Positions 1 to 9,016 of a DNA stretch of 19,310 bases are shown here, in pieces. The translations under genes and the position numbers were made by a program. The stretch lies in the NCBI GenBank assembly GCA_025331435.1, contig JAIWNI010000232.1:1-19310 (forward strand), given 5' to 3'. The DNA is from Choanephora cucurbitarum (taxonomy: Eukaryota > Mucoromycota > Mucoromycetes > Mucorales > Choanephoraceae). Each line of letters opens with the position of its first letter. Positions within the stretch are counted from its first letter, which is position 1. The notes beneath the pieces are model-generated. The model was not told where the DNA came from. It did no database searches and was given only the letters and a program-made list of their open reading frames with translations.

Positions 1-30
1 TAATCTGAGCCAAACACGTGTATCCATTCC

Positions 31-126
<96 letters not shown>

Positions 127-127
127 A
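31..127. repeat. (GA)n microsatellite, long allele
   Basis: About 97 bp of AG dinucleotides with two GGAG interruptions. The corresponding tract in the right arm (CT on the plus strand, 18011-18047) is only about 37 bp. In the gene model it lies in a candidate intron, where on the gene's sense strand it would be a CT polypyrimidine tract upstream of a CAG acceptor. Confidence 0.97.
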
Positions 128-552
128 TTTGCCATCGTTTGAAGTAGAGATGCTATAGACAGAATAGTCTCTTGCCTTGCCTTTACGAACATACTGGTGA
201 CATCTATAGTGTGATGGAAATAGGGAAGGCTTGAATGGATTTCATCCAGGCTACGAACAGTGAGACTGAAAGTGGCTTTCACGACGGACCTATCATATCT
301 AGGATAGCCTAAGTATGCTTTATCTGCCATATTGTACTCTGCTGAATTGCTGTCGTGATAGTGTTTTGTAACATAGCCATGTATTCTTTTTTTTGGTGGA
401 TATACCTAGCATCAGAGTGGTTGTCTCACCATATTTCTCACAAAATATCGGATATACTTTTTTGCTAGCATCGCTATCTAGCTTCTTTTTTCTGGCTGCT
501 CTTCCGTTGCTTTTTTCTCTGAATCCTGACGAAACAGTCCATTCTCGGCCAA

Positions 553-576
553 GATTTCCTTGAATGCAAGGAAATC
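553..576. other. Perfect 10-bp stem, 4-nt loop hairpin (left copy)
   Basis: Stem GATTTCCTTG pairs with CAAGGAAATC around the loop AATG. The same hairpin is present in the right arm at 17560-17583 with loop CATT. It overlaps the in-frame TGA of the gene copies. Because the arms are recent copies, this counts as one observation of conservation, not two. Confidence 0.7.
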
Positions 577-779
577 AGGGTATCTCTATAGCTATTGATG
601 TGGTGCCTATCAAAGCCTCTGGGCCTGAGTCAGGTTCTACCATCTTTTTTTTTATTAATAGAAAGATAAAAATAAAAATAAAATAAAACAAAGGTCTACC
701 ACAAATCACTCAATATTTGTTATTGTTCATGGTGTGATTTCTATATGTGTAATGGTAAGAAAAAGAGCTTGGTGAGCTG

Positions 780-793
780 TGACTGTACAGTCA
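780..793. promoter_or_regulatory. 14-bp perfect palindrome TGACTGTACAGTCA, upstream of the left gene copy
   Basis: A perfect palindrome about 140 bp upstream of the left-copy ATG. It is repeated at the equivalent place in the right arm (17341-17354). Dyads of this form are typical binding sites for dimeric regulators, but no factor can be named and the site is a candidate only. Confidence 0.3.
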
Positions 794-1158
794 ACAAATG
801 ACCAACATCATACAGATTGAACCTCTTTCTCTGTAACATATTCATGTTTTTTTTTTTTTCCATCATGAAGACAAAAAGAGGCTTTGGTTACAGGACATTT
901 GAGCCTACAGAGTAGCAATGTGTTTACATGGAAAAGTAAGAGTTTATCTAATGAGTACATTCCAACCATAGCTAGATGAGATACTCGCATGCCCAAAACA
1001 AAAACAAGAAATAAGTCAAAGCTTATATGGCTTAAAGTATCATTGCTTTGAACCTATTCCTTAAGAAGATCATGCTTTGAAGCCAAAAGCAGCGCAATAA
1101 GTTATCATTGACATTGTATCACTTTCGTTTATTTTATTTTTAATTTTTTCTCTCTCTA

Positions 1159-2696
1159 TTAAAGAGGAGTTTATCTGTCAAAATGCATGAATAAAATAGA
1201 CTTTACTGCTGATACAGGCATTCGGGACAATACAAGAAACACTCGTTTGCATTACAATTGATGATGGAAAAAAAAAGCAGAGTGAGAGATAGAAGCTTAT
1301 TTTAGGTGTTCAAGAGTGATGAATTTCATCTTTTTTGATGTTTAAGATTAGTGATAATTAGTTGCTTATTTTGCAAGTCATGACAGTTGTTGAGATGATA
1401 AGTTTTTTTTTACTTTTTTTTGAGTTGCGAACATATTGAAGTACGTGTCTAAACAAAAAGAAAATTATGGATGCTTAGGTTTATGTAGTTCAAGAGGAAT
1501 AAGACTGATATGATATGTAGCATCTCAAAGGTTACTATTTTACCGTGCTCTGGTTTCATTGTTTAGTTTGAATAAAGTCAAAGGCTTATTTTTGTGTAAG
1601 GGTTTAATGCCAGCAAGAAGTCGATTTATTTGTTTAGGCAAGTAATGAAGATGGTGACAGTTTAAATGAAATGATTGATATAGACACAATAAGAATAAGT
1701 GATTAATGAATACAGTTGTAAGAGAACAATATAGTAATAGTAGCTGGGCATAATAGTAGCAGAAACAGTAGGCAAGAGAAGTAGTTTGTATAGAGACAAT
1801 AGAGGTAGCTTGTAGAGACACAGTAGAGACGCAGTAGAGACGCAGTAGAGACGCAGTAGAGATAGCCATGGACCGAGAAACAGAAAGTGGTAGACAGAGC
1901 TTGAGATATTTATCAGTAACGGAAACACATGGCAGACAAGACAAGGAAGAGAACGCAGAGGATAAGCCTTTTTTCCTTGTTAAAAGAAAAAAAGCTTAGT
2001 TCTGTTCGCACTTTCTCACTTCCTGGTAAACACTTATCAGTCAGCTAACGGGAATTGTACAAGTATGTCTGCACCTACTTCCCTATCCACAACCCCAAAG
2101 TACTCGCACATGGATTGCTATCAGACCAGGGCGCTTGTTTGCCTTTCCTTACTATGAGTACTTCCTGGTCTATCGATAACAGAGGAGTCGTCTGAAGAAG
2201 GGACTAGCCTATGACAAGTAATTCGCCTCTATTGGAGTGTGAAAGGCAGCATCAGCCTTTGTTCTCAACCTGTACAAGTTCATAGGAGACAACCAAAGTA
2301 GAAGAGATTTGACTTGAAAGACACAGTAAGTAGGCGCATTCACAATGGATGTATTGGTAAGCTTGGAAGAGTCTAGATTAAAAAAAAAAGGACGATGAGT
2401 AACGTTTCGGTTAAAGAAGAGTGCTTAGATACTTGCTTTTGATATGATTGAAGTGATGCTTTGCCAAGAAATGAACTGATTCTTTTTTTTTGTAAAAAAA
2501 AGAAAAGAAAAGAAGAAAAAAAGATTTTAACGCGTATGTTATAAATGCCAAAAAAGGCTAAAGTAGTTATCCAATCAGAGTTTAGCATCATTATCTTGTT
2601 CCAGTATATGCTTGATATAAAAGAAAAAAAAAAAAAGAGAGCAAAGGGAATATATATTAATGCCAACTTTATTTTGACAGCCAAACTCCTCTTTAA
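1159..2696. mobile_element. Possible non-autonomous DNA transposon bounded by 26-bp inverted repeats
   Basis: TTAAAGAGGAGTTT at 1159, continuing to 1184, is matched in inverse orientation by 2671-2696, 24 of 26 bases. The two mismatches are adjacent (AT against GG). Both ends show TTAA outside AGAGGAG, so a TTAA target duplication is possible. The interior has no transposase-like reading frame; open frames in it are low-complexity and unconvincing. The left terminus is also present in the right inverted-repeat arm (16963-16986). That could mean it belongs to a repeated sequence, or only that it was copied with the arm. A second genomic copy with the same two ends would be needed to confirm it. 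Confidence 0.4.
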
Positions 2697-3264
2697 CTTT
2701 CAGACATTTGTCTGATAGTCAGATAACTTCATGATTATGTGCTGAGCATCACTTTTTATTTCTCTCGTCTTGAGTGTCAGAAAAAAAGAAAGGGTAATCA
2801 ATCTTTGGCTTTTTTTTTCTTTCTTTCTAAAAAAAAAAAAAAGACACGCTCTTTACATGAGGGGAAAAAAGCGCGATGCGAAAATCACTCTTTTTTTTCT
2901 TTCTTTCTTTGCGATCTTGGTTTTCTCCAAAAAAAATAAAACACACTTTTTTTAGGCACGCTTTTTTTTTTATGAATGCAACTGTCAAATGTCAATCATC
3001 TTTTCATATCGACACCGCTATTTTATCTTTTTGATACAAAAGGAAAGCCTAATGTGTATGTTGATTCTAAAATCATAACAGAGTTTCATCTTTATATTAT
3101 CTATATTGTAAAAAGAAAAAAAGAGTTTGATGTACTAAAAAGGAGAGAGAGATAGGCGATAGTATTGAAATCGGGTCTAGACAACAGATAACATGGAGTT
3201 TTAAAGGTGGTAAGCAAATCACATGAAAAATCAATTTTAATGGGATTTAGTTATCTTTAGCAAT
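1218..3264. other. AT-rich stretch without a supported gene
   Basis: Apart from the putative terminal repeats and the minisatellite I see no gene. Open frames in both directions are short and rich in Phe/Lys/Ser from T and A runs. Part of it (about 2750-2960) is alternating polypyrimidine and poly(A), for example TTTCTTTCTTTCT followed by a 13-14 nt A run. The segment 1960-2340 is the least AT-rich part but shows no reading frame, tRNA box or other motif I recognise. Confidence 0.6.
1812..1863. repeat. 11-bp minisatellite, about 4.7 copies
   Basis: Tandem copies of GTAGAGACGCA begin at 1812, 1823, 1834 and 1845, with a partial copy at 1856. The first copy has ACA in place of GCA. Looser AGAGAC/ATAGAGAC similarity extends back to about 1785. 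The repeats lie in non-coding DNA, and the tandem array accounts for the spurious open frames there. Confidence 0.9.
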
Positions 3265-3269
3265 AGTAG

Positions 3270-3278
<9 letters not shown>
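3265..3278. repeat. Target-site duplication of LINE-A, 3' side
   Basis: AGTAGATGTA (3265-3274) followed by the T tract matches AGTAGATGTATTTT at 9017-9030. The shared TTTT can be counted either as duplication or as poly(A), so the duplication is 10-14 bp. Confidence 0.88.

Positions 3279-3305
<27 letters not shown>
3275..3305 (-). other. Poly(A) tail of LINE-A
   Basis: 31 consecutive T on the plus strand. The minus-strand signal AATAAA (3325-3330) lies about 20 nt before the tail, the normal cleavage distance. Confidence 0.93.
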
Positions 3306-3307
<2 letters not shown>

Positions 3308-3474
3308 GGGCACAAAGGCTCATGTTTATTAAGTGCTTGCATGGCAAGTCACAACTATGTTTTGGTTTTTGTAGTTTTAAATTGTTTTTAGGGGATTTTG
3401 TGTTTTGATGAGATATATGTAAAATGAAAGAATAAAGAAAAAATTACGAAAGATGCGAAAGAGTCTTGTAATGC

Positions 3475-4233
3475 CTAGAGAAGGTCATCGAATGGGAGTG
3501 GGGGGAGTGGACGATGAGGAATGCCTTTTGTAGTGTAAGACTCTTGTTGAGTTGTATGGATTGATGCAAGGACAGTGTTATAGACAACGTCTGGCGAGAA
3601 AGGGTGATCGTCGAAAACGCAGCTCCAGTAAGCACGCCATATGCTCTGCAGAGTGAAGCCAACTACCAGAGAAGCGAAATAAGAGGAGGAGGGAGAAGGA
3701 GAGGAAAGAGGAGGAGGTTGCAGCTTAAGGATGGCGTCTTGCAGTGGAAGGTTGTCGATGGACAAATCAAAGGAGCCGCGAAAGAAGGCATGCCACACCT
3801 TCTGCCAGACTTGGATCTTGAGAGGACACGAAAAGACAAAGTGATGGAAATCTTCCACTGGATAGTGACAGATTGGACAAGCCGGAGAAGGAAAATTTGG
3901 TTGGAGCCATTCATGCAATATTTTTCGGCTAGGGATCTTTTTATGGAGCGTGCGGAACCAGACGGTACGAGATTGATGCGAGAGGGGCATCTGCCAAAAC
4001 ATTTTCCAAGATGTTGCCGGAAGAGAAGGAAGATAAGATGGCTTGTTAGTAGTGGTACTACACATGCTTCGATATCGTGTTCTAGTGAGAACAGAAACAG
4101 AAGAAGACGAGCCCAAAAGGAGGCAAGAGAGGAACGGACTCAATTCGAAGTGGCAGGTGATTGGAGACAGGCGTGAAAGAGTGAGGGCCCAAGGAAAGCG
4201 TACTGAGGAGGGATAAAGGCGCGGATAAAGTAG
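3475..4233 (-). pseudogene. LINE-A ORF2 C-terminal segment with zinc motif, out of frame
   Basis: This is the continuation of ORF2 in a different frame, open from 4233 down to a TAG at 3475-3477 and overlapping the last ~90 nt of the main ORF2 frame. It has no convincing ATG of its own. It encodes the C-terminal reverse-transcriptase-associated zinc region: C-x2-C-x8-H-x4-C at about 3826-3879 (CPIC ... HFVFSC), preceded by a W/R-rich segment (VWFRTLHKKIPSRK). LINE-B has the same arrangement (CRLC ... HFVVHC), which shows this segment belongs to ORF2. Moving from the main frame to this one needs a single -1 shift between 4140 and 4233. A mutation or sequencing error is the simplest cause. Confidence 0.85.
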
Positions 4234-7200
4234 TCAGTGAACCTGATTACATTGATACTTATCAGTCGATGTAGGCGTTTACTCAATGTAGGATACCTGA
4301 CCAGTCTAGCACGAGAAAGGATAGGTTGAAGGCAATGATCGCGATCAGGATTGTGCTCGTAAAAGAAGGACATTGGTAGAGTGCAAAGCTGCTTAGGAAC
4401 ACGGGCCAGTGTTTCAGGCGTGACAACCGAGGACAAGGGCAGAGTGAGGCACGTAGCCGCGGTGGCGGTGACCGATCGAAACAAATGGGATAGCGAATCC
4501 AGAGCTTTAAACAGTAACGCAAAGGCGCTGTTGATGTCAGTGAGAAGTTGAGGGCGAAGGGCCGGAAACAAAAGGGACAGGCGGTAATCGGGAAGATCTG
4601 GAGCATACTTGTAAAAGAAATTCAACAGTCGAGGCAAGATGATAGAGGAATGTGCCTCAGAATCAGTATCCAGAGACATGGATGAAGACTCAGTGTCAAT
4701 CCTAAAGTCTGTAAGGAGAGGAATCAGCCAACGAAGCTGGAGAGCACCTTGTTGTATGTATGCATTTAGTAGGCCCAAACCACCTCTGGATCTGGGTAAG
4801 CACATGGTGGAGTAGCTAATCCGTGGAAAAATGCGATAGGAGACAAAAGTCGATACTATGGATTGAAGGCTGGCGAAGAAGGATTTGGGCACAGAGATGA
4901 CGCGAAGAACATGCCAAAGCTTTGACAGAATTAGCGAGTTCAGTATGGTTATTCGACCCCGGACCGACAGTTGACGACCTCTGTGGATATCACAAGCCTG
5001 ACTGATTTTCTCGAGTAAAGAAGAGAGGAAAAAGTTTCGCTGGCGAGAGGAAGTAAAGAGAGGGTAGCCTAGATAGATGACGGGCCCAACAGAAGAGGAG
5101 TCATGCCATTGGGTAATGTTGCTTTCCGCTAAGGGAGAAGCCCAATCGGTGATAAAGCGACTACGATTACCAGACAAAGAAAGAGCTTGAGTCTTATGGT
5201 AATTGACCTGTGCATTAGAAGCCTCAGAATAGGTGGATAACAACGAGAGCAAGTGTTGAAGCTCGCTACTGTTGTTGAGAAAACAGGCGATATCATCAGC
5301 ATAAGCCAACAGTTTGGTTGAACCTAATTCAAGGGCTACTGGCGATGTCAATGGAGAAGGCAAAGAAATCCCTTGTAAAGGTTGAGCGTAAAGGATAGAC
5401 CTCAAGAGAGGCTCAAAAGCCAGATTGAACAGTATTGGAGAAATCGGATCACCCTGTCGTAGACCCCGCCTCTGTAAGACAGAAGGTGAATGGAATCCGT
5501 TGACATTGATAGACAACTGCGTGGAGAAGAAAAGCGAGATAAGACTGCGAACGATGGCAGAGGGGAATCCAAAACGCTCCAGTACAAGTTGCAAGTATTG
5601 TGGATGAACCCGATCGTAGGCCTTTTCTTGATCTAAAAGAAGGGCAATGGCAGGGGAGTTAGTGAGGCGGGCATGCTCTATTAACAGTTTCATCATAAGA
5701 CCATTATCTGCGATGAATCGACCTCTGACAAAACCAGACTGGTAAGGATTGATCAAGTCATCGGTGACTATTAAAAACCGCGCATTTAGAATGCGGGTGA
5801 ACACCTTAGCATCAGTGTTGATCAAGGATATTGGGCGCCAGTTTTTCAAATCTGACAAATCACCCTTTTTGGGTAACAGGCAAACTGAAGTAGACAACCA
5901 AGAAGGTGGAAAAATTCCAAAACGCAAGGCATCATCAAAAACTTGCACAGCGATGTCACGACAAGAAGGATGGACTACAATGAGTTTGACAATCTCGTAA
6001 GGCAAACCATCCAAGCCAGGGCTACTCGTGGAAGGACAACGAGAAAAGGCGTCGACCAAGTCATCAAATGTAATTCGCTCCATCAGTAAGGCAGAATCAG
6101 AAGCTGATATACAAACCGACGACGGGATTGAATCCAAAAGAGACTGGGCAGCGTTTAGATCAATGGGATCAGGAGAGTAGAGTTTGTCATAAAAGACAAA
6201 AGCTGAGTCTAACATTTCTTCCTTAGTCTGGCAAACACGGTTCAGAGATGGATGTTGCAGAGGTGGGATGGTAGACCTAGAGAGCCTTGAAGAAGCAGTA
6301 CGCTTAAGATATCCTGCAGATAGTTCGCCTTTCTCACGCCATCGAATGCCTGCCTTCAGAGCCAAAGTTTCGACATGGTAATGCTGTAGTGAGGACAATT
6401 GCTCTTGAACAACCTTCAATTGAGGGGAGAGTTCCGGATACAAGGATGGATTGCACAGAAGATTTGATTCAATCTTGGAGCGCTTTCTTTGGAGGAGAGC
6501 CTCAGCACGAGAAAGGGTAAACGCTTGACGGCGAGAGTACGACCTTGCTGTCTTGGCAGTGACTTGTTTCAAATGCTCCCACTTCAGAGAAGCAGGAAGG
6601 TCAGAGGGAAAACTCGCTATTGTCGTGGACAAACAAGCGTTCAGTTTTGCCTGAAAAGTACTATCCTTGGCCAAACGAGGGTGAGCTTTCCAAAACCCTT
6701 TACCTATAGAGGAGGGGGAGGAGGTATGTGAAGACGATGAATGAAGGCGAAGGTTTAAAGATAGCAATCGATGATCAGTCCATTCGATCGGTAAAAAGTC
6801 CACCTGATTGTAGCTGTACAAGATACTGGAAAGCATATCTTTTGTTACAAAACCATAATCAATACAGGAGGTGCCTCTATGATTTTGAAAGGTAGGCAGT
6901 GCAAGTTGACCAACAGGAGTAATAGCATCAACAAAAAATCGGTCTATATACTCAAGCCACGTCTGAGGAGCTCTGCGTGGCATACTGGGAAAGTGATTGG
7001 CGTACGAGTAGTTGAAGTCGCCTAAGATCACTTGACGTGAAGGTGCGGATGGGAAGAAAGTATCCATGACTTCAGATGAGAGAAAACTTAACCGTTCACC
7101 ACTGTTGGCAGGAAAATAAACAACAGTAAGAGTGAAAGAATCGAAAAGGTTAGAGCGGTGGGTAACGGACGTATGGATGAGACGTCCACAACGGCTGATG

Positions 7201-7520
7201 AAAGGAGCGGATAGCTCAATATCAGGCGAGAGGCAGATGAGGCCGCAATGTGCAGACCAGATACTGTCTTTTGCTTGGAACTGAGTGTGAAGGATATTCT
7301 GAATATCAGGGTTATCGGCGTGCGTTTCCTGAAGTGCCAGAATATCAAAGGACAAGGAGCGGAGATGACGAATGAACGAGGAGCGAGTTTGAGGGGTAGC
7401 CTTCTTAGCAAGACTGCGACAGTTGAGCGTACCCAGTTTGAGAGTGAGGGAGTGAGAAGAGGATTGAGTCATAGTAGGGTTAGAATAAAGGAGCGGACTG
7501 GATAAAGGACTTAAATTCAT
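4140..7520 (-). CDS. LINE-A ORF2: APE-type endonuclease and reverse transcriptase
   Basis: A 1126-residue product that nicks target DNA and reverse-transcribes the element RNA. Residues ~26-260 form an APE-type endonuclease: N33 (TLNCRS), E65 (LQETH), D168/N170 (LGDFNY), D221 (CIDYG) and D249/H250 (TDHR). A linker with GIRWREKGE (391-399) leads to the reverse transcriptase at ~540-790: LPKKGDLSDLKNWRPIS, D630 in DQEKAYDRV, RGLRQGDPISPILF (685-698) and YADD (740-743). All catalytic residues are present. The thumb-like region continues to a TGA at 4140-4142, and the zinc domain then follows in another frame, so the intended protein is about 1,350 residues. The ATG at 7518-7520 lies 4 nt after the ORF1 stop, which suggests coupled translation. 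The frame is open a few codons upstream, so this start is inferred from position. Confidence 0.95.
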   Translation of the reverse strand: MNLSPLSSPLLYSNPTMTQSSSHSLTLKLGTLNCRSLAKKATPQTRSSFIRHLRSLSFDILALQETHADNPDIQNILHTQFQAKDSIWSAHCGLICLSPDIELSAPFISRCGRLIHTSVTHRSNLFDSFTLTVVYFPANSGERLSFLSSEVMDTFFPSAPSRQVILGDFNYSYANHFPSMPRRAPQTWLEYIDRFFVDAITPVGQLALPTFQNHRGTSCIDYGFVTKDMLSSILYSYNQVDFLPIEWTDHRLLSLNLRLHSSSSHTSSPSSIGKGFWKAHPRLAKDSTFQAKLNACLSTTIASFPSDLPASLKWEHLKQVTAKTARSYSRRQAFTLSRAEALLQRKRSKIESNLLCNPSLYPELSPQLKVVQEQLSSLQHYHVETLALKAGIRWREKGELSAGYLKRTASSRLSRSTIPPLQHPSLNRVCQTKEEMLDSAFVFYDKLYSPDPIDLNAAQSLLDSIPSSVCISASDSALLMERITFDDLVDAFSRCPSTSSPGLDGLPYEIVKLIVVHPSCRDIAVQVFDDALRFGIFPPSWLSTSVCLLPKKGDLSDLKNWRPISLINTDAKVFTRILNARFLIVTDDLINPYQSGFVRGRFIADNGLMMKLLIEHARLTNSPAIALLLDQEKAYDRVHPQYLQLVLERFGFPSAIVRSLISLFFSTQLSINVNGFHSPSVLQRRGLRQGDPISPILFNLAFEPLLRSILYAQPLQGISLPSPLTSPVALELGSTKLLAYADDIACFLNNSSELQHLLSLLSTYSEASNAQVNYHKTQALSLSGNRSRFITDWASPLAESNITQWHDSSSVGPVIYLGYPLFTSSRQRNFFLSSLLEKISQACDIHRGRQLSVRGRITILNSLILSKLWHVLRVISVPKSFFASLQSIVSTFVSYRIFPRISYSTMCLPRSRGGLGLLNAYIQQGALQLRWLIPLLTDFRIDTESSSMSLDTDSEAHSSIILPRLLNFFYKYAPDLPDYRLSLLFPALRPQLLTDINSAFALLFKALDSLSHLFRSVTATAATCLTLPLSSVVTPETLARVPKQLCTLPMSFFYEHNPDRDHCLQPILSRARLVRYPTLSKRLHRLISINVIRFTDYFIRAFIPPQYAFLGPSLFHACLQSPATSN

Positions 7521-7524
7521 TAAA

Positions 7525-9015
7525 TTATTGAGAGAGCTTGGAGGCAGCTAGGAAAGCGTCAGTGCTGGCCTCGAAGTTAGCTTCGGAAGGAAATTGAGTG
7601 GTTGGGAGATCGTCTCCCATTTCAGTATCAAGATCGAAAAGTGCAAGTGAAGGAATGGAGGAGAGCGATGGATCAGAGGAGTTAGACTCGAGCTCAGCCA
7701 GGCGCTTTGGGTTCTTAAGACATTGGCGACTGGTGGTGCGAGAATGACCCGTTAATCCACAATGCAAACAGATTTTCATAGACCCAGAGCTCTGGGTAGG
7801 AGGGAAAAGAGGCTCGGGTGACAATGTGTTTTCTCTCAATCGTTGAGACTGGCGGGTTGCAGCAGAGTTAAGCTGTATCTCACTGGGAGCGGCAAGAGAG
7901 TTAGATGGCTGAAGTAGAGGAAGAGGTTCAGGAGCCGGAGTGGAGCTGGAGTTTGGTGACAAGGGAATGTTTGGAGATGCCACTGGTTCTGCTACGTTAT
8001 CCTGAGAAGGACTTTTCTGAAGGACTTCAGATACAATAGCTGCAGGAGTAATTGTAGCATTGGCAGTCTTACGCTTTTTGCCTGTGCCTAAGTTCTTACG
8101 AGGACAAACTCGAGAAATGTGCCCCACCTCATGGCAATTAAAACAGGTGGTAGCTTTACGTCTCAAATTACAATCAGCCAAAGCATGGTCGGAGCCATGG
8201 CAATAGCGACAGAAAGGTGGCATAGAAGCCCAGGTAGCCTTAATTTGAATACGATCAAACTCCTTTTGCAAGGAGTTATCAGAGTTTGTAGAAAAATCAA
8301 TTGGGTGATATGACCAATCAATTAAGTGAGAAAGAGAGTGGGATGGAGATGAAGATTCAATCTCAAGAACGGCATAGCCATTTCCCAAAAACACTCCTGA
8401 GGAGCTGTTGACAAGCCCACTATCCACGACATTGCCGAAATGTCCCAAGTTATGATTCATGTCTGAATGAAGTTGCTCTAAGCCACCAAACTCTCGACCA
8501 TACTGAGGTGGAAGACCAGAGAGCGAGATTTTCAAGATCTCAGATGAAGATGAAAGAGAGGGATAGGCTAAGAACTTGCCTAAGATTCGTAGCTCAAAAC
8601 CTTCGTCTTTGAAGATGCGGTACTTTGAAGGGGAAACAGCGATTTCAGCGTATTGACGAGCGTATTCCCTGCGAAGAGTTCCAGAAACAGACCAAAGGTG
8701 TTTTTGGCCCTCGCAAAGCTCGCGAAGTTCTTGAATAAACAGTTTCTGGTCAGCAACATGTGAAATGTCGACCAGGAGAGAGTGAGAGATCGTACCCTTC
8801 AGGAACGGTCTCGCGACATGACTGTAGACATCTCGTACAGCGCTTTCTGCGAGTTGCCCAGGCTCGACAGAAGGCCTAGTAGCTGATGGGTCACGCGCTT
8901 TAGATGAGATGCGTTGCATGCCCTCACTGACAGCGTCTGCCCATGACTTTTTGTTCAGTTTGTATGTTTTCGGGGTTTGAATGATCCCCTTGTGTAGGTT
9001 AGCGGAAGAAGCCAT
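7525..9015 (-). CDS. LINE-A ORF1: zinc-knuckle nucleic-acid-binding protein
   Basis: A 496-residue product beginning MASSANLHKG, presumed to coat element RNA as a ribonucleoprotein. A short N-terminal motif (KKSWADAV, 22-28) and a conserved middle domain (~75-260, including SLLVDISHV and VVDSG..SGVFLGNGYAV) align with LINE-B ORF1. Two CCHC knuckles of C-x2-C-x4-H-x4-C form follow at 269-282 and 291-304. A Ser/Pro-rich linker leads to a third, unusual knuckle C-x2-C-x4-H-x7-C at 416-432. The C-terminal tail is acidic. An upstream in-frame ATG at 9129 would add 38 residues, but these are encoded by target DNA outside the duplication, so I chose 9015. The stop is TAA at 7525-7527. Confidence 0.93.
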   Translation of the reverse strand: MASSANLHKGIIQTPKTYKLNKKSWADAVSEGMQRISSKARDPSATRPSVEPGQLAESAVRDVYSHVARPFLKGTISHSLLVDISHVADQKLFIQELRELCEGQKHLWSVSGTLRREYARQYAEIAVSPSKYRIFKDEGFELRILGKFLAYPSLSSSSEILKISLSGLPPQYGREFGGLEQLHSDMNHNLGHFGNVVDSGLVNSSSGVFLGNGYAVLEIESSSPSHSLSHLIDWSYHPIDFSTNSDNSLQKEFDRIQIKATWASMPPFCRYCHGSDHALADCNLRRKATTCFNCHEVGHISRVCPRKNLGTGKKRKTANATITPAAIVSEVLQKSPSQDNVAEPVASPNIPLSPNSSSTPAPEPLPLLQPSNSLAAPSEIQLNSAATRQSQRLRENTLSPEPLFPPTQSSGSMKICLHCGLTGHSRTTSRQCLKNPKRLAELESNSSDPSLSSIPSLALFDLDTEMGDDLPTTQFPSEANFEASTDAFLAASKLSQ

Positions 9016-9016
9016 G

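Larger units (their letters stand above)
1..643 (-). pseudogene. Left copy of the duplicated unrecognised gene (5' part, disabled)
   Basis: This is the counterpart of the plus-strand gene at 17493-19183, read outward on the minus strand from an ATG at 641-643 and leaving the window at base 1. It shares with the right copy an in-frame TGA about 22 codons after the ATG and an A8 run (T8 at 387-394) where A9 would keep the frame. It also has lost one A near 375 (ACATAGCC here, ACATAAGCC in the reverse complement of the right copy) and one base in GCCTTGCC near 178 (GCCTTTGCC in the right copy). The first of these breaks the frame just after the second candidate ATG. Function is unknown. Single-base indels in runs could also be sequencing error, so the pseudogene label is provisional. 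Confidence 0.5.
1..1217. repeat. Left arm of a ~1.2-kb inverted repeat
   Basis: This segment is the reverse complement of 16918-18077. The first bases (TAATCTGAGCCAAACACG) match the reverse complement of the bases ending at 18077, and the match runs inward to about 1217 (..GCTGATACA). Beyond that the left side reads GGCATTCGGG while the right side enters LINE-B. Outer positions 1-1000 differ only by microsatellite length and single-base indels in short runs. Roughly 1040-1160 also shows substitutions, for example CCTATTCC against TCTATTCT and GCGCAATAAG against GCGGGATAAG. The outer limit is unknown because the arm is cut by the window edge. The arm holds the 5' part of a gene (minus strand, ATG at 641-643) plus about 570 bp of its upstream DNA. 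Confidence 0.95.
3275..9016 (-). mobile_element. LINE-A: nearly full-length two-ORF non-LTR retrotransposon
   Basis: A young LINE on the minus strand. From its 5' end (9016) it contains ORF1 (9015-7525), a 4-nt gap, ORF2 (7520-4140), the frameshifted C-terminal part of ORF2 (to 3475), a 3' UTR of about 170 bp (3306-3474) with AATAAA on the minus strand (3325-3330), and a poly(A) tail (T31 on the plus strand, 3275-3305). Target-site duplications flank it. The endonuclease is APE-type and the reverse transcriptase has the L1-like DQEKAYDRV / RGLRQGDP / YADD signature. I therefore place it in the broad L1/Tx1-like group, without naming a family. The single frameshift, clean target duplication and long tail indicate recent insertion. 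Confidence 0.95.

Noticed and set aside
1..1217. Inverted repeat as a pure assembly hairpin artefact
   Set aside because: The arms differ in microsatellite length and carry true substitutions near the inner edge, so they are distinct sequences. Indels in homopolymers could still be errors.
1540..1944. Minus-strand open frames with Leu/Ser/Tyr-rich composition
   Set aside because: Produced largely by the 11-bp minisatellite and nearby imperfect repeats; no domain-like content.
3604..4176. Long plus-strand open frame opposite LINE-A ORF2
   Set aside because: Antisense to the zinc-domain coding strand. Arg/Lys/Glu-rich composition is expected of a mirror frame, and the minus strand has recognisable motifs.
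4184..4190. GGGCCCT as a -1 programmed frameshift heptamer in ORF2
   Set aside because: The zero frame reads GGG CCC TCA, not G GGC CCT, so tandem slippage in the required phase is not possible.
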